Source: Bradyrhizobium sp. NDS-1 (GTDB lineage: Bacteria > Pseudomonadota > Alphaproteobacteria > Rhizobiales > Xanthobacteraceae). From it: a stretch of 64,000 nucleotides of DNA. Position 1 is the stretch's first letter. Every line of letters begins with the position of its first letter. Below the pieces are notes generated by a model. That model was not told the DNA's origin. It did no database searches and saw only the letters and a list, made by a program, of their open reading frames with translations. Both the position numbers and the translations under genes were made by a program. The stretch spans positions 6,123,501 to 6,187,500 of the forward strand of contig NZ_CP136628.1 of NCBI RefSeq assembly GCF_032918005.1, written 5' to 3'. Positions 1 through 9,128 of this stretch are shown piece after piece.

Positions 1-187
1 TCAAGGCAAATACAACGCCAGGGTCTTCCTCACCGAGCAGATGACCCGGGCGCAGTCGCTGAGGCTGAAACGGCTGAGCGAAGAGGCGTATCAGCCCGCA
101 CAATATGCGCGCGATCTGTCCTTCACCGAGGCGGCACGTCGCATCCAGGTACTGGAAGCGGAGATCGAGCTGGCAAATTCCTTCTAG
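1..187 (+). CDS. DUF3072-like protein, C-terminal part only
   Basis: An open frame enters from the left edge (first full codon at base 2) and ends at TAG 185-187, giving about 61 residues. The stretch 'EQMTRAQSLRLKRLSEEA' followed by 'DLSFTEAARRIQVLEAEI' resembles the DUF3072 pattern, in which an MT-x-AQ helix precedes a 'LTKAEASRRIDEL' helix. The function of that family is unknown. The start lies outside the window, so length and neighbours cannot be judged. Confidence 0.6.
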   Translation, partial: QGKYNARVFLTEQMTRAQSLRLKRLSEEAYQPAQYARDLSFTEAARRIQVLEAEIELANSF

Positions 188-276
188 GCTGCGGCCCGCG
201 CCCGGAATGTCGGGTACGCAGCTTTCGGAACCATGCCCCGGGTCGAACGGTTCTTCTCGGCCAAGGGAGAACATGC

Positions 277-555
277 ATGGCACGCAAGGCAAAGAAACGT
301 CGCTACTCGCGCAGCTCCGGCAGCGATGTCGAAAGCGAGATGCGCCGCTACAAGAAGGGTACGGCAAAAAGCGGTCGCAAAGGCCGTGGCGGACGCGTGA
401 AGAGTCGCAAGCAGGCGATTGCGATCGGACTGTCGAAGGCGCGCAAGAAGGGCAAGAAGGTCCCGAAGAAGGCTACGAAGAAGAAAGCGACCAAGAAGAG
501 GACCACCAAGAAGACAACCAGGAAATCGTCGAAGCGCAAATCCAGCAAGCGTTGA
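277..555 (+). CDS. DUF6496-type basic, histone-H1-like small protein
   Basis: This is a 92-aa, extremely basic protein. The N-terminal half carries a 'MRRYKKGTAKSGR' and 'VKSRKQAIAIGLSKARKKG' pattern, typical of DUF6496 proteins. The C-terminal 35 residues are almost only K, T, R and S in KKATKK-like steps, as in bacterial histone-H1-like or AlgP-like tails. A purine-rich ribosome site (AGGGAGA) lies about 10 nt before the ATG. Nucleic-acid binding is inferred from composition; no function is proven for the family. The gene stands alone and converges on the secreted hypothetical at 568-930. Confidence 0.75.
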   Translation: MARKAKKRRYSRSSGSDVESEMRRYKKGTAKSGRKGRGGRVKSRKQAIAIGLSKARKKGKKVPKKATKKKATKKRTTKKTTRKSSKRKSSKR

Positions 556-567
556 CGCTGACCTGGC

Positions 568-930
568 TCAGATCATGCTGCCCGGCATGAAGCAGCGGAT
601 CGAGATCCCGAACGCGGTCTTCACCGGCCAAACCATGGTGCGGCCGGCGCGGTTCGGCTCGGTGATGACGGCTTCGTCCGGCACATCGATCCACTCCCCG
701 TCGAGACGAACACGATAATGCCCGTCCCGCGACTCCCAGTCGGGATCGGCGACGGCAAAACCATCGGCGTCAGAGCAGCACGGACCGAGATGGCTGCGCA
801 GGTTGTCGAACCACGGTTTGAGGGGTGAGTCCGCGTAGCGGCCGTCGTCACGACCGAGCGCGCTTCCAGCCCAGAGCACGAACGGCGCCGCGAGCAGCGC
901 CCCCCTCAGCGAGAGCTTCAATCGATCCAT
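568..930 (-). CDS. secreted hypothetical protein, 120 aa
   Basis: The start at 930 ('MDRLKLSLRGALLAAPF') was chosen because it opens directly into a signal-peptide-like stretch: basic start, hydrophobic core, then 'SALG'. The open frame extends upstream without a signal. The mature part is about 95 aa, with a 'GPCCSDADG' segment and a 'RVRLDGEWIDVPDEAV' segment. Similar small exported proteins of unknown function occur in Bradyrhizobium. I do not recognise a named domain. It is convergent with 277-555, only 12 nt apart. Confidence 0.6.
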   Translation of the reverse strand: MDRLKLSLRGALLAAPFVLWAGSALGRDDGRYADSPLKPWFDNLRSHLGPCCSDADGFAVADPDWESRDGHYRVRLDGEWIDVPDEAVITEPNRAGRTMVWPVKTAFGISIRCFMPGSMI

Positions 931-1143
931 GTCGGCACCGATCAAATGTGAACCACCGGCCAGTTCCACAAAGCGGCGCCGCGGTTCGAAGTTCCACGCT
1001 TGCAACTCTCGCCAGCGTCGTTGCTGACGAGCATTGGAACTGTGACGGTCGAACACGGCTTTTTCATATGAACCGCGTCACCATCCCTGCCGTTAACGCG
1101 AATGTTATCGACGGCCCCTCCCGGAGGTCATGAAGCCGAACGG

Positions 1144-1171
1144 AAAAGGCGGCCCAAGGGCCGCCTTTTTT
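1144..1171. terminator. bidirectional intrinsic terminator
   Basis: A perfect 8-bp GC-rich stem (GGCGGCCC 1148-1155 / GGGCCGCC 1158-1165) is flanked by AAAA on the left and TTTTTT on the right. It lies about 25 nt past the degP-like stop, so it probably ends that transcript. The longer T-tract faces the plus strand. Confidence 0.75.
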
Positions 1172-1195
1172 GATTCTTGGCTGTCGATGTTCGTC

Positions 1196-2743
1196 TCAGG
1201 CGAGCGGCACCGCCACGAACCTCGTCGCCTCCGCGCTCTTGACCTGCAACAGCACGCTGCGCTTGCCGGACGATTTGGCCTGCGCCAGCTCCGACCTGAC
1301 GTCGCCGACATTTGCGACAGCCTTGCCGCCGACATTGAGGATGACGTCGCCAGTCTGGATGCCGCGCTGTGCCGCCGGTCCTTGCGGATCGACTTCGGTG
1401 ACGACAACGCCCTTCTGGCCAGCGCCCTGGACGTCACCGGCCGGAGCCAGGCCGAGCCCGAGGCGCGGTGTGCCGGTGTTCGGCTGCCCCTTGCCCTCGT
1501 CAGCGCCGCCGTTGCCTTTGGCCTGCCGCTCGTTCGGCAGCTCGCCGAGCGCGAGCGTCAGCGTCTTGGTCGCGCCCTTGTGGAAGACGTCGAGCTTCAC
1601 CGAGCTGCCCGGGGCCAGGGTGGCGATGGTGCGGGCAAGGTCGCGGGAGTCCTTGATCGCGGTGCCGTTGACGGCGGTGATGACGTCACCTGCCTCGATG
1701 CCGGCCTTGGCCGCCGGGCTGCCGTCCTGCGGATTGTCGACGATGGCGCCGCGCCCCTCCTTCAGGCCGAGGCTGTCGGCGATCTCGGCGGTGACCGGCT
1801 GCACCTGCACCCCGAGCCAGCCGCGGGTCACCGCGCCCTTGTCCTTCAGCTGCGCGACGACGAGTTTCGCGGTCGAGGCCGGAATGTCGAAGCCGATGCC
1901 GACCGAGCCGCCGGAGGGCGAGAAGATCGCCGTGTTCACGCCGATCACGTTGCCATTCATGTCGAAGGCCGGGCCGCCGGAATTGCCCTTGTTGATGGGC
2001 GCGTCGATCTGGATGAAGTCGTCATAGGGACCATTGCCGATGTCGCGGCCGCTGGCCGAGACGATGCCGGCGGTCACAGTGCCACCGAGGCCGAAGGGAT
2101 TGCCGACCGCGACCACCCAGTCGCCGACGCGCGGCTTCTGGTCGGCGAATGTGACAAACGGAAAGTCCTTCTTGCCATCGACCTTGATCAGCGCGAGATC
2201 GGTCTTGGGATCGGTGCCGACGACCTTCGCGGTATAGCTCGTGCCGTCGTCCATCGTCACCTGGACCGAGGTGGCCTGGTCGACGACGTGGTTGTTGGTC
2301 ACGGCATAGCCGTCGGCGGAGATAAAGAAGCCGGAGCCTTCGCCCGTGACCATCTGATGGCGCTGGCGCGGCATGCCGTTCATGCCGCCTGGGCCACGGA
2401 AGCCGAACTGCCGCGAGAACTGATCGAACGGAGAATCCTCGTCCTGGTCCATCCGGTTCTGCTGCAGCATGGCGCTCTTGTCGTTGTCGCGGTCGATCTT
2501 GACCCTGACCGAGATGACGGCAGGCTTGACCTTGCTGACGAGGTCGCCGAAGCCCGGCGGCGTCGTGGCGGTTTCCGCCGCCTGTGCCGGCGCAATGAAT
2601 GAGTTCAGCGCGAACGGCGAAGAACCGGGAGAAGCCGCCAGCACGGCCACGCCGAGCGCGGCCACGGTGCCGAGCAACGCGAGCCGGCGCGGCCTCAAGA
2701 TCTTGCGGGACGTCGTGGTGTCGGAATTGACGCGGTCGTTCAT
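1196..2743 (-). CDS. degP: Do-like periplasmic serine endoprotease (DegP/HtrA family)
   Basis: This 515-aa protein degrades or chaperones misfolded envelope proteins. It has an N-terminal signal or anchor segment (about residues 20-55, ending 'APAQAAE') and a trypsin-like domain with the complete catalytic triad: H152 in 'TNNHVV', D182 in 'TDLALI', S255 in 'GNSGGP'. Two PDZ domains follow, at about 305-395 and 430-510. The length fits DegP/DegQ. A Q/M-rich insert before the protease domain ('FDQFSRQFGFRGPGG') is the usual LA-loop position. The leader holds a long inverted repeat (2751-2791) that may affect translation. It is divergent from the UspA gene. Confidence 0.93.
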   Translation of the reverse strand: MNDRVNSDTTTSRKILRPRRLALLGTVAALGVAVLAASPGSSPFALNSFIAPAQAAETATTPPGFGDLVSKVKPAVISVRVKIDRDNDKSAMLQQNRMDQDEDSPFDQFSRQFGFRGPGGMNGMPRQRHQMVTGEGSGFFISADGYAVTNNHVVDQATSVQVTMDDGTSYTAKVVGTDPKTDLALIKVDGKKDFPFVTFADQKPRVGDWVVAVGNPFGLGGTVTAGIVSASGRDIGNGPYDDFIQIDAPINKGNSGGPAFDMNGNVIGVNTAIFSPSGGSVGIGFDIPASTAKLVVAQLKDKGAVTRGWLGVQVQPVTAEIADSLGLKEGRGAIVDNPQDGSPAAKAGIEAGDVITAVNGTAIKDSRDLARTIATLAPGSSVKLDVFHKGATKTLTLALGELPNERQAKGNGGADEGKGQPNTGTPRLGLGLAPAGDVQGAGQKGVVVTEVDPQGPAAQRGIQTGDVILNVGGKAVANVGDVRSELAQAKSSGKRSVLLQVKSAEATRFVAVPLA

Positions 2744-2750
2744 GTCGAAA

Positions 2751-2791
2751 TGTCCATGTTGGAAGCTGTCGCCTTGCAGCCAACATGGACA
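2751..2791 (-). promoter_or_regulatory. 12-bp inverted repeat in the degP leader
   Basis: TGTCCATGTTGG (2751-2762) is perfectly complementary to CCAACATGGACA (2780-2791). An inner GCTG/CAGC pair lengthens the stem. The inner edge lies 8 nt upstream of the degP ATG on the minus strand, so in RNA it would cover the ribosome-binding region. It could equally be a protein operator between the divergent degP and uspA genes. Confidence 0.55.
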
Positions 2792-2953
2792 TCGGCACCT
2801 TACGGCGTCCCGTCCGTCCGATTAAATCTTGGCAAAGAACGTGGGAGCGTGCCGCCCCGGCAAAGTCGTCTTGCGCATTTGATGCAGCTCAACGCATGTG
2901 CTTCCGGCCGTGAAAAACTGCAGCCACCGGATGAAGTTCATCGGAGGCGCCCC

Positions 2954-3790
2954 ATGTACAAAGACATTCTCGTCCACATCCCCACCGAACGTCCCATGCG
3001 TCCCGCGATCGAGGGCTCGATTTCGCTCGCGGCACGGTTCAACGCTCATCTCGACGCGGTCGCGGTCGGCTATGTCGCAACAAGTGCGGCATACGTGATG
3101 GAGGGCGGTGCGGCGGTGGCGGCCGTGTTCGAACTGGAACGCGAGCGCGCCGTAGAGCGGGCCGAGGCCGCGCTCGCGGTGTTCGGAATCGAAGCCGCGA
3201 ACGCCGGCATCTCCTATACCTGCCGCGCGATCGGCGCGATTCCGGCGGATGCTGCCGGCGCGCTCGGCGAGATGGCGCGGCTGCACGACCTCAGCGTCGT
3301 GCTCCAGCCCGATCCGGTGCAAGGCTCGTTCGACAACGACGTGCCGCGCGAAATCCTGTTCCAGGCGGGCGGCCCGGTGCTGTTGCTGCCCTACACCTTC
3401 CATGGAGCTTTCGAGGCGAGGCGGATCGGCATCTGCTGGGACGGCAGCCGCCTCGCTGCCCGCGCCGTACACGATGCAGCACCGTTCCTGGCGCGCGCCG
3501 ATGAGATCGTGATCATCACCATCAACGAGGCCAGCGCGGTTCCCGACGAAGCTTCGGCGAACAGTCTGGCCATACATCTCGGCCGGCGCGGACTATCGAC
3601 CCGCACCGTCGGCCTGTCGGCGACGCGCGCCGACATTCAGCCGACCATCCTGTCGCTGGCGGCCGACGAGAGCCTCGATCTCCTGGTGATGGGCGGCTAC
3701 GGCCATTCGCGATTGCAGGAGCGCGTTCTCGGCGGCGTCACCCGCGCCATGCTGGAAGCCATGACGGTCCCGACGCTGATGTCGCATTAA
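2954..3790 (+). CDS. universal stress protein, tandem UspA domains
   Basis: This 278-aa protein has two Usp folds. The first spans residues 1-150 ('MYKDILVHIP' start). The second spans about 155-278 and ends with the nucleotide-binding signature 'VMGGYGHSRLQERVLGGVTR' (G-2x-G-9x-G-S/T type). GGAGG sits 7 nt before the ATG at 2954, which is why I prefer this start to the longer frame. Usp proteins respond to starvation or redox stress and bind ATP in the G-x2-G-x9-G class. It is a single gene, divergent from degP. Confidence 0.88.
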   Translation: MYKDILVHIPTERPMRPAIEGSISLAARFNAHLDAVAVGYVATSAAYVMEGGAAVAAVFELERERAVERAEAALAVFGIEAANAGISYTCRAIGAIPADAAGALGEMARLHDLSVVLQPDPVQGSFDNDVPREILFQAGGPVLLLPYTFHGAFEARRIGICWDGSRLAARAVHDAAPFLARADEIVIITINEASAVPDEASANSLAIHLGRRGLSTRTVGLSATRADIQPTILSLAADESLDLLVMGGYGHSRLQERVLGGVTRAMLEAMTVPTLMSH

Positions 3791-3805
3791 GCGTGTCTGG
3801 CGCCG

Positions 3806-4018
3806 TCACGCCGCGACCGGCGTCTCCCATGCCGCGGGCGTTGCGGCGCCCTCGCCATGTTGCCCATTGCACGCGTCGTAATGCGCCTTGAGTTCGACCT
3901 CGGCGAGATACTCGAAATGTTCGGCCTGGCCGAGGAGTTCCCAGTTCTGAAGCGGCCGGTAGGCCGCCTGCTGACGACAGAGGGACGCCAGCGCCCGGTA
4001 GCGACGTACGTTCTCCAT
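3806..4018 (-). CDS. small ENVRRYR-motif protein, copy 1 (70 aa)
   Basis: The chosen start (4018, 'MENVRRYRALASLCRQ') has a GAGGG ribosome site just upstream; the longer frame to 4129 lacks support. The body is helical: 'RQQAAYRPLQNWELLGQAEHFEYLAEVELKAHY'. It is clearly paralogous to the protein at 20352-20561 (ENVRRYR, AS-L-RQ-AA-RP, W-LL-QA, E-A-ELEA/K). The function is unknown. It looks like a small soluble rhizobial protein and has no signal peptide. Confidence 0.7.
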   Translation of the reverse strand: MENVRRYRALASLCRQQAAYRPLQNWELLGQAEHFEYLAEVELKAHYDACNGQHGEGAATPAAWETPVAA

Positions 4019-4207
4019 GAGACCCTCCCTCGCATTCACGAGGCTTATTGCCCCAATTTGCGTCAGGCCGATGGCGATTGTGCAAAAGATTTTCTGCGCC
4101 CACAACGCGCCTGATCTCGGCTCCGTCATTAGGAAATATATGTCCGAGCCAAGGTTCCAAACGGGTGTCGACGAAGGCTCGGAATCCCCGTCATCGTGGT
4201 CCGGGAG

Positions 4208-6079
4208 CTAGGCGTAGGCCCTGCGCTCCACGGTCACGCCGACCAGGTCGAGATAGCGCTCGATCAGGTCGGGCCGGCCGACCAGATAGCCCTGCATCTC
4301 CTCGCAGGCCTCGCGCGCCAGGAAGGCACGCTGGGCTTCCGTCTCCACCCCTTCGGCAATGACCGGGATATTCAGGGCATGCGCGAGGCTCAGGACCGCG
4401 CGCACAATCTCGGCCGATTGCGGCGTCGCCTCGAGGTTGGAGATGAAACCCCGATCGATCTTGATCTTGTCGAACGGAAACGACTGCAGATAGGACAGCG
4501 AGGAATAACCGGTGCCGAAATCGTCCATCGCGATGCGGATACCGAGCGCCTTCAGCCGCCGCAGCAGATTGAGCGCGCGGGTGAAATCGCCGATCAGCAC
4601 ACCCTCGGTGATCTCGACCTCGAGCCGCGTCGGGCTGAGCCCCGTCTCCAGCAGAATTTGGTGGATCGAACGTTCGAGATCGCCGGCCTGGAACTGGACC
4701 GGCGACAGATTGACGGCGACCTGCAGCGGCCGTGGCCATGACGCCGCCTCGCGGCACGCTTCGCGCAACACCCATTCGCCGATCTGGACGATCAGCCCGT
4801 TCTCCTCGGCAAGCGGAATGAACTGGTCCGGCGGCACGAAACCCCGCGTCGGGTGGTTCCAGCGCAACAGCGCCTCGAAGCCGAAGACTTCGCCCTCCAT
4901 CCGCGCCTGCGGCTGGAAGTAGACGAGGAACTCGTTCTGCTCCAGCGCCCGTCGCAGATCGTGCTGCAACAGCCTGCGGTCGCGAAGCTCCTGGTCCATC
5001 TCGGATTCGAAGATTCGGACCCTGCCCCTGCCCTCGCGCTTGGCGCGATAGAGCGCGGAATCGGCATTGGCGAGCAGCGTGACGGCGTTCACGCCGTCGT
5101 CAGGATAAAACGCAATGCCGATGCTGAGGCCGACATGGGGAAGATAGTCGTCGACCTCGAGCTCCTTGCCGATCGTCTCGACCAGGCGTTCGGCAAGCGC
5201 CAGAACGTCCTCACGCCTGATGTCGTCGGGCATCAGGATCATGAACTCGTCGCCGCCGATACGAGCGACGAAGGCGCCGTCGGCTTCCGCGGCAAGCCGG
5301 TCCGCCGCCGTCCGCATCAGCATGTCGCCGACGGGATGGCCGAACACGTCGTTGACCTCCTTGAAGCGGTCGAGATCGAGGCTGAGCACGGCAAAACTGG
5401 TCGCCGCCTCCTGCGCCCGCTCCAGCCGCTCGCCGAGCGCGGCGTTGAAGGCGCTGCGGTTCGGCAGGTCCGTCAACGCGTCATGATGCGCGAGATGGCT
5501 GATCCGCGCCTCGTTCCTGATCCTCTCGGTGACGTCCTCGATCACGCCAACCAGATATTGCGGCGCGCCAGCACCATCCCTGATCAGCAGCTTGCGTGAA
5601 TTGACCAGCCGATCGCGGCCCTTGACGCCGACTTCGAGCGGATGCCCCTCCAGGAACATCGGGGTACCGCTGTCGACGACGCGGCGATCCTGCTCGTTGA
5701 CGACGCGGGCGATATTGTCCGGAAAGATCTGCTCAGGAGTCTTGCCCAGCATCTCCTCGCGCGGCATTCCGTAATACTCTTCGCCGGCGCGGTTGAGCAG
5801 GACGTAGCGGGAGTCCTTCGCATCCTTGACGAACACTGCGATCGGGATGTTCTCGATGATGCTGTCGAGGAACTCGCGCGCCCGCAGCAAATCCCGTTCG
5901 GCGCGCTTGTGCGTCTGTTCGAGCTCCTCGATCATCAGCTTGATCGCACGATCGGTGCGGCGGCGATCCCGATCGCTCTCTTCATAGGCGGCACTGACGA
6001 GCTCGCCGAGCCTGGTCAGGTCGACCTGCCCGGCTTCGTCGGTCGCTTGGCGCAGCTGTCGTGCCAACAGGCGATGCAT
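4208..6079 (-). CDS. PAS-GGDEF-EAL cyclic-di-GMP enzyme
   Basis: This 623-aa protein turns over the second messenger cyclic di-GMP. An N-terminal coiled coil (residues 30-70) leads into a PAS domain (about 70-190). It is followed by a diguanylate-cyclase domain with intact 'GGDEF' (275-279) and a phosphodiesterase domain with intact 'EAL' (402-404), plus 'DDFGTGYSSLSYL' and the 'EGVET' motif. No transmembrane segment is seen, so it is probably cytoplasmic. The ATG at 6079 comes 2 nt after the FIST gene's stop, so the two are translationally coupled. Net direction of activity cannot be told from sequence. An in-frame TTG at 6085 is less likely. Confidence 0.9.
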   Translation of the reverse strand: MHRLLARQLRQATDEAGQVDLTRLGELVSAAYEESDRDRRRTDRAIKLMIEELEQTHKRAERDLLRAREFLDSIIENIPIAVFVKDAKDSRYVLLNRAGEEYYGMPREEMLGKTPEQIFPDNIARVVNEQDRRVVDSGTPMFLEGHPLEVGVKGRDRLVNSRKLLIRDGAGAPQYLVGVIEDVTERIRNEARISHLAHHDALTDLPNRSAFNAALGERLERAQEAATSFAVLSLDLDRFKEVNDVFGHPVGDMLMRTAADRLAAEADGAFVARIGGDEFMILMPDDIRREDVLALAERLVETIGKELEVDDYLPHVGLSIGIAFYPDDGVNAVTLLANADSALYRAKREGRGRVRIFESEMDQELRDRRLLQHDLRRALEQNEFLVYFQPQARMEGEVFGFEALLRWNHPTRGFVPPDQFIPLAEENGLIVQIGEWVLREACREAASWPRPLQVAVNLSPVQFQAGDLERSIHQILLETGLSPTRLEVEITEGVLIGDFTRALNLLRRLKALGIRIAMDDFGTGYSSLSYLQSFPFDKIKIDRGFISNLEATPQSAEIVRAVLSLAHALNIPVIAEGVETEAQRAFLAREACEEMQGYLVGRPDLIERYLDLVGVTVERRAYA

Positions 6080-6081
6080 GG

Positions 6082-7233
6082 TCAATCAGCCGCCTCTGCG
6101 ATCATGGTGACGGTCATGGTCTGGTTGTGCAGTTCGCAGCGGCCGGACGCGGCCGGCGGCGCGATCTCGCCATAAGAATAGAAGCCGATGCGCGCGACGT
6201 CGTCACCGAGCTCGGCAGCGACGGCATCCAGTTCATCCTGGATGCGCTGCCCCATGACCCGGCGCCGTCCGACGCAGCTCACCAGGATCGCGAGCTTGTC
6301 GCCGGCGAGACCGGTTGCGAGCGCATTGCGTGCGCGCCGGCCCGCCTCACCCGCGCCGGCGGCGAGACTGTCGAAATTGGCCCGCATCAGCTGCGCCGTG
6401 CATCCCTCGGGAATGTCCGCGGCGAATGTCAGTGTGCCGGCCTCGCGATCGACCGCGAAGACCGAGCGGACGATCTGCCGATCCGGCTCGGCCTCGTCGT
6501 GAATGCGCAACGGGAAGGCAAGGCCCGAGCCGGGCATGGCTGCAACCTCCTCCTCGCCGAGATATCGCGTGTAGAGATCCAGCGGCGGCTCCCCGTCGAG
6601 CTGCATCACCACGGGTCCCTGCGACTTCGTCACCTTGCGTTGCGGCCCGAACACGTCCCATCCACCGGCGCATCCATGGGCGATGCGGATGGACGGGCCG
6701 TAGAAACCAATCGCAGCGACGCGATGGGACGACGGTTCAGCGTCGGCCCCGACCAGCGTCTGCTCGAATCGCGTGTCGTCGCCGGCAAGACCGCCGGTGA
6801 CCGGCACGTCCGGCCCCAGAACATCGGTGATGCCGGCCACGAGCTCGCTGCCGTTCACGATCAAGCCGTCGGACAGAATGAAGACGCCCGCGAGATCGGG
6901 TGCCGCGATCTCGCGCGCGAGATTCGCGCCGCAGCTCCGCGAGTCTTCGCGAGACGCAGCGATCTCGCTTGCCACCCGCACCGGCGTCCGATCGAAGCGC
7001 AACGCAACGGCAACGACCTCGTCATCGCTGATGTCGTCACCATGAATCTGTCCGCTGGTGCTACCGCCGACGATGTGACTCCCGGGATGAAGGCCGCGCA
7101 GCTCGCGATAACGCTCACCGCTTGCGATGCCCTCACGGCTGCCGAAATAGAGCACGAGCTGGGGAGGCTCGCGCAGAGCATCCGCTCCGCGCCAGCCATG
7201 GGCCTCATTCCAGTGAAGATATTGAATGTGCAT
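6082..7233 (-). CDS. FIST-domain sensory protein
   Basis: This 383-aa protein has an N-terminal FIST_N region ('VGGSTSGQI', 'VFILSDGLIVNGSELVAGI', 'VTGGLAGDD') and a FIST_C region ('ILVSCVGRRRVMGQRIQDELDAV', 'GFYSYGEIAP'). FIST domains are proposed small-ligand sensors, possibly for amino acids, found with signal-transduction outputs. It overlaps the spacing of the PAS-GGDEF-EAL gene downstream, so it likely feeds a signal into c-di-GMP turnover. No membrane segment is seen. It lies 208 bp downstream of the cbb operon on the same strand and could in principle be read through from it. Confidence 0.85.
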   Translation of the reverse strand: MHIQYLHWNEAHGWRGADALREPPQLVLYFGSREGIASGERYRELRGLHPGSHIVGGSTSGQIHGDDISDDEVVAVALRFDRTPVRVASEIAASREDSRSCGANLAREIAAPDLAGVFILSDGLIVNGSELVAGITDVLGPDVPVTGGLAGDDTRFEQTLVGADAEPSSHRVAAIGFYGPSIRIAHGCAGGWDVFGPQRKVTKSQGPVVMQLDGEPPLDLYTRYLGEEEVAAMPGSGLAFPLRIHDEAEPDRQIVRSVFAVDREAGTLTFAADIPEGCTAQLMRANFDSLAAGAGEAGRRARNALATGLAGDKLAILVSCVGRRRVMGQRIQDELDAVAAELGDDVARIGFYSYGEIAPPAASGRCELHNQTMTVTMIAEAAD

Positions 7234-7441
7234 CCCACGCTCTCTGCAGCTCTTGAACCACAGATTGTGAAGCGGCGCATTGCGTCGCCGTTAATCGCGT
7301 GCCTACTTCGACACCGTTGGTTACCCCGTCATGAAAGCGTCGCCGACTCGTGCCGGATTCTCCGTAAGACTCCGGAAAAAAAGTCGGCTCTTCCAAGCGA
7401 GCGATACTTCGGCGCAATCGCTTGCTGAGGGCGCCCGTAAT

Positions 7442-8179
7442 CTACCGGGTGCGCGCGCCTTCGCCGAGACGGATCGGTTGCACGGCATTATCTTGCCGCT
7501 TCGGAACCCAGCCCGTCTCGGCGGCGGTGCGAATGGCCTCGATATTCGCGGCATAGTCGGCGACGCCCTTGCCGCGGAACACCGCGGAACCGGCCACCAG
7601 CGTATCGGCGCCCGCCGCCGCCACCGCAGCGGCATTGTCGCGGGTGACACCGCCGTCAACCTCGAGCCGGATCGGCCTGTCGCCGATCATGGCTCGGATG
7701 CGCTTGATCTTCTCCAGTTGGGAGTGGAGAAAGGACTGGCCGCCGAAGCCGGGATTGACTGTCATCACCAGCACGAGGTCGAGACGATCGAGCACATATT
7801 CGATGGCGCTCTCCGGCGTCGCGGGACACAAGCTGACGCCGGCCTCCTTGCCGAGTCCACGGATCGCCTGGAGCGAGCGGTCGAGATGCGGCCCGGCCTC
7901 AGCATGCACGGTGATGATATCGGCCCCGGCCTTCGCAAACGCCTCGAGGTAGGCATCGGCCGGCGCGATCATGAGATGCACATCGAAGACCTTCTTCGTC
8001 ATCGGCCGGATCGCCTTGATGACATCGGCACCAAAGCTGATGTTCGGCACGAAGTGCCCGTCCATGACGTCGCAATGGATCCAGTCGGCGCCGGCCGTGT
8101 CGATTGCCGCGATCTCCTCGCCGAGGCGGGCGAAATCCGCAGCGAGGATCGAGGGGGCGATCATGATCTCTCTGGTCAT
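7442..8179 (-). CDS. rpe: ribulose-phosphate 3-epimerase
   Basis: This 245-aa TIM-barrel enzyme interconverts ribulose-5-phosphate and xylulose-5-phosphate in the Calvin and pentose-phosphate pathways. Metal and catalytic motifs are present: '[12 protein letters not shown]' (H35, D37), 'FDVHLMI' (H68), 'VNPGFGGQ' and 'EVDGGV'. It is the last cbb operon gene (cbbE position). Its ATG overlaps the cbbX stop in an ATGA junction (8176-8179), so translation is coupled. Confidence 0.95.
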   Translation of the reverse strand: MTREIMIAPSILAADFARLGEEIAAIDTAGADWIHCDVMDGHFVPNISFGADVIKAIRPMTKKVFDVHLMIAPADAYLEAFAKAGADIITVHAEAGPHLDRSLQAIRGLGKEAGVSLCPATPESAIEYVLDRLDLVLVMTVNPGFGGQSFLHSQLEKIKRIRAMIGDRPIRLEVDGGVTRDNAAAVAAAGADTLVAGSAVFRGKGVADYAANIEAIRTAAETGWVPKRQDNAVQPIRLGEGARTR

Positions 8180-9108
8180 GGCTTTGCACTCCGCGCATCG
8201 GCGCCGCCGCTGAAGACGCGACTCGCCAGAACGTCCATGGGATCGATGGTTTCGAGGTCGGCGACATCGAGCATGCGGTCGAGATCCGACACCAGGCGGT
8301 CGGCCTGCCGCAGTCGGATACGGTCGACGGCGTTGCGGATCGAGCGCGCATTGGAGAAGAACGGCTGCGTCCGGCGCAGCGCAATGTATCTTTCGAAGGC
8401 CTCGCGCGCCGCCGCCGACAAACGATAGCCGCGCTCCTTCAGCATCAACTCGGCGATGACGAGCAACTCGGCTTCGGCATAGTCCGGAAAATCGATGTGA
8501 TGGGCGATGCGCGAACGGAAGCCGGGGTTGGAGGCGAAGAAGCTCGTCATCCGCTCGCCATAGCCGGCGAGGATCACGACCAGGTCTTCGCGCTGATTCT
8601 CCATCACCTGGAGCAGGATCTCGATCGCCTCCTGTCCGTAGTCGCGCTCGTTGTCGGGGCGATGGAGATAATAGGCCTCGTCGATGAACAAGACGCCGCC
8701 CATCGCCTTCTTCAGGATCTCCTTCGTCTTCGGCGCGGTGTGGCCGATATATTGGCCGACGAGATCGTCGCGCGTGACCGAGATCACCTGCCCCCGCCGC
8801 ACGAAGCCGAGACCGTGCAGGATCCTGGCCATGCGCAGCGCCACCGTGGTCTTGCCGGTGCCGGGGTTGCCGGTGAACGACATGTGCAGCGTCGGCGGCG
8901 CGGAGGCCAGGCCCGCACGCTGCCGGATGCGCTCGATCAGCAGCAGCGAGGCGATCTGGCGCACGCGGTTCTTCACCGGTTTCAATCCGATCAGCTCCTG
9001 CTCGAGCTGCTGCAGCGTGCCGGTGATTCCGGCCGCCTCGGCTTCCTTGCGGAGATCGAAATGAGTCTCGCTGGGCTCAGTCGTGGTTGAGTGGGGAACA
9101 TCGAGCAT
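8176..9108 (-). CDS. cbbX: red-type RubisCO activase CbbX (AAA+)
   Basis: This 310-aa AAA+ ATPase pulls inhibitory sugar phosphates out of red-type RubisCO by threading the large-subunit C-terminus. Walker A 'GNPGTGKT' (80-87), Walker B 'LFIDEA' (D143, E144) and sensor-like 'ILAGYGERM' are present. I chose the ATG at 9108 because it has GAGGG upstream and matches the family length; the frame is open far upstream, antisense to nothing real. It sits between cbbS and cbbE. A stem-loop (9129-9154) separates it from cbbS. Confidence 0.95.
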   Translation of the reverse strand: MLDVPHSTTTEPSETHFDLRKEAEAAGITGTLQQLEQELIGLKPVKNRVRQIASLLLIERIRQRAGLASAPPTLHMSFTGNPGTGKTTVALRMARILHGLGFVRRGQVISVTRDDLVGQYIGHTAPKTKEILKKAMGGVLFIDEAYYLHRPDNERDYGQEAIEILLQVMENQREDLVVILAGYGERMTSFFASNPGFRSRIAHHIDFPDYAEAELLVIAELMLKERGYRLSAAAREAFERYIALRRTQPFFSNARSIRNAVDRIRLRQADRLVSDLDRMLDVADLETIDPMDVLASRVFSGGADARSAKP

Positions 9109-9128
9109 CGCTACCCTCGAAGAAAAGA

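Noticed and set aside
1130..2602. 490-codon plus-strand open frame
   Set aside because: It is antisense to degP, which has a full catalytic triad and PDZ domains. Shadow frame.
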